DNA of 6,249 bases, taken from Candidatus Bathyarchaeota archaeon. Its GTDB lineage: Archaea > Thermoproteota > Bathyarchaeia > 40CM-2-53-6. Below, in pieces: positions 5,260-6,249 of the stretch (within the stretch, counting starts at the first letter, position 1; the number at the start of each line of letters is the position of its first letter). The stretch is taken from NCBI GenBank assembly GCA_005882905.1, contig VBBG01000183.1, forward strand, positions 1 to 6,249, in the 5' to 3' direction. The notes under the pieces were generated by a model, which saw nothing but the letters and a program-made list of their open reading frames with translations, was not told the origin of the DNA and made no database searches. A program made the position numbers and the translations under genes.

Positions 5260-6249
5260 CTAGGAAGGCGTTGTTGGGGAAGGTATCGGGGCTGTGGCTG
5301 GGGCGGACCCGGGCAGCGTCGCTCCCTTGGCTCTTCGAGTGAACCAGACGATTAGAGCCGCAGCGACGCCAGCGGCTAGTCCCGCTATTCCAAGCGGCAC
5401 CCATGGCATGGCGGACAGCAGACCCATGAGAGTTGATGTCCGTGATGGGGACTTGGGCAGGCTAAGGCTGGTCGTTGAGAGACGGAGAGCAATGTCGATT
5501 GTCAGAGCCATGTCCCGAGTTACTGTAACTGGGACTGGACCTGTAACCGTGCCGATGGTCGTTTGGGCCACGCTGTGCGTCGTCAGACTGGCCGCATTAT
5601 CGTTGCGGAGTAGCAGGCCCGTGCTCTTGTCATAGCTCCAGAGGAGCTTGAGGATCACAGCCGCTGTGGAAGTGGTAGAGCTGAGCGGATTGCTCGGGTC
5701 GGGTATGCTTATGTTGATAGACTGAGAGAGTTGGCTTGTGACGATCCAGGCCGACCTCGTCCCGATGCTCCCGGGGAGGTTCAAGCTCTCACTACCCGTG
5801 ACGCTACTCCAACCGTGCAGTATCTGGACTGGGCTTCCGAGGGACAAGGGTGCGTTGACCCACCACGTGGTATAGTCTGGGGTATTGGAGGCTAAGAGCG
5901 TACTCTGAAATACCGGGCTAGTGACGCCAGTCGCGAATGTGGCTCCAGCCAGTGCTGAGGCTAATGAGGTCGAGAAAGACTCGACTATGCCAGTCGCTGT
6001 GCTTGGTGACTCTGCGCGTGTCGACAGATTGATGGACTGTTCGTAGCTACCCGATTCTGTGACCGGAGTGAAGCTGATTCCGGGGAGGGGCGACACGGAC
6101 AGGCTGATCTGGTGAGAGACGTTGAGGTTGCCCTGACTGGTGCTCAAACCCACTACATTCCACCCAAGATTTCCGCCCAGGTCTACTTGGAACGAACTGG
6201 GCATGGGCGGGACCACTGGAGCAGAGGCAGCGGGAGTAACGACTATCGT
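5260..6249 (-). CDS. Ser/Thr-rich surface protein with C-terminal membrane anchor, N-terminus missing
   Basis: This leftward gene is open to the right edge, giving 329 visible residues; a GTG at 6216 could start it, but the frame continues upstream with TIVVTPAASAPVVPP, which reads like the end of a signal peptide or a Pro/Ala-rich mature start, so I treat it as partial. Residues 20-270 are strand-forming, rich in Ser and Thr, with no cysteine and three N-X-S sequons (N43, N74, N179). A single hydrophobic helix at about 280-302 is followed by RR and a Pro/Ala/Ser/Thr tail, so the protein should sit outside the cell, anchored by its C-terminus with a short cytoplasmic end. The stretch LLWSYDKSTGLLLR (203-215) is a turn-rich motif I associate with archaeal secreted proteins, without a known function. 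No enzyme motif is visible. Confidence 0.72.
   Translation of the reverse strand, partial: TIVVTPAASAPVVPPMPSSFQVDLGGNLGWNVVGLSTSQGNLNVSHQISLSVSPLPGISFTPVTESGSYEQSINLSTRAESPSTATGIVESFSTSLASALAGATFATGVTSPVFQSTLLASNTPDYTTWWVNAPLSLGSPVQILHGWSSVTGSESLNLPGSIGTRSAWIVTSQLSQSINISIPDPSNPLSSTTSTAAVILKLLWSYDKSTGLLLRNDNAASLTTHSVAQTTIGTVTGPVPVTVTRDMALTIDIALRLSTTSLSLPKSPSRTSTLMGLLSAMPWVPLGIAGLAAGVAAALIVWFTRRAKGATLPGSAPATAPIPSPTTPS

Noticed and set aside
5251..5260. GAGA/TCTC hairpin at the end of the surface-protein gene
   Set aside because: The two-base loop is too small for a stable RNA hairpin; the adjacent T-rich tract is the better terminator candidate.
1..6249. CRISPR array, insertion sequence or phage genes
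   Set aside because: No regularly spaced repeats, transposase motifs, terminal inverted repeats or phage structural proteins are visible anywhere in the window.

Overview
The window looks archaeal. Non-AUG starts (GTG, TTG) are frequent. Strong Shine-Dalgarno sites stand before only some genes, others look leaderless. T-rich tracts rather than classical bacterial terminators follow the transcription units. The 3'-most protein is a Ser/Thr-rich, C-terminally membrane-anchored surface protein with N-X-S sequons, a common archaeal cell-surface design. The mix of CTC, AGA/AGG and ATA codons at moderate GC would suit a Thermoproteota-type lineage (Nitrososphaeria or Bathyarchaeia-like), but this placement is inference; no rRNA or tRNA gene is present to fix it.

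Layout. At the left edge is the start of a leftward gene whose first 39 residues carry the signature of a DHA2-type MFS multidrug exporter. It diverges from a rightward DEAD-box RNA helicase with a very basic C-terminal tail, followed after 25 bp by a small two-helix membrane protein. A leftward 100-residue soluble protein of unknown function meets that membrane protein tail to tail, and one CTAG palindrome supplies both stop codons. Next comes a rightward unit: a TATA-like element, a compact structured leader, an integral membrane protein resembling the substrate-binding (S) component of an ECF vitamin/metal transporter, and a small CxxC/CxxC zinc-ribbon protein that is probably translationally coupled to it. 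A complete hydantoinase B/oxoprolinase-type gene (hyuB) follows without a hyuA partner in view. The right edge holds a leftward surface protein whose N-terminus lies outside the window.

How the parts relate. Helicase plus membrane protein form one possible operon, and transporter plus zinc ribbon form another. The other genes appear to be separate units and no single pathway joins the window.

The most notable element is the leader at 2462-2529. It folds into three nested stems, and its apical loop together with the adjoining stem strand is a 7-nt perfect complement of the ribosome binding site of the transporter. This is the expected architecture of a translational riboswitch. The sequence matches no riboswitch consensus that I recognise, so the ligand is unknown; a vitamin, cofactor precursor or metal taken up by the transporter would be the natural guess.
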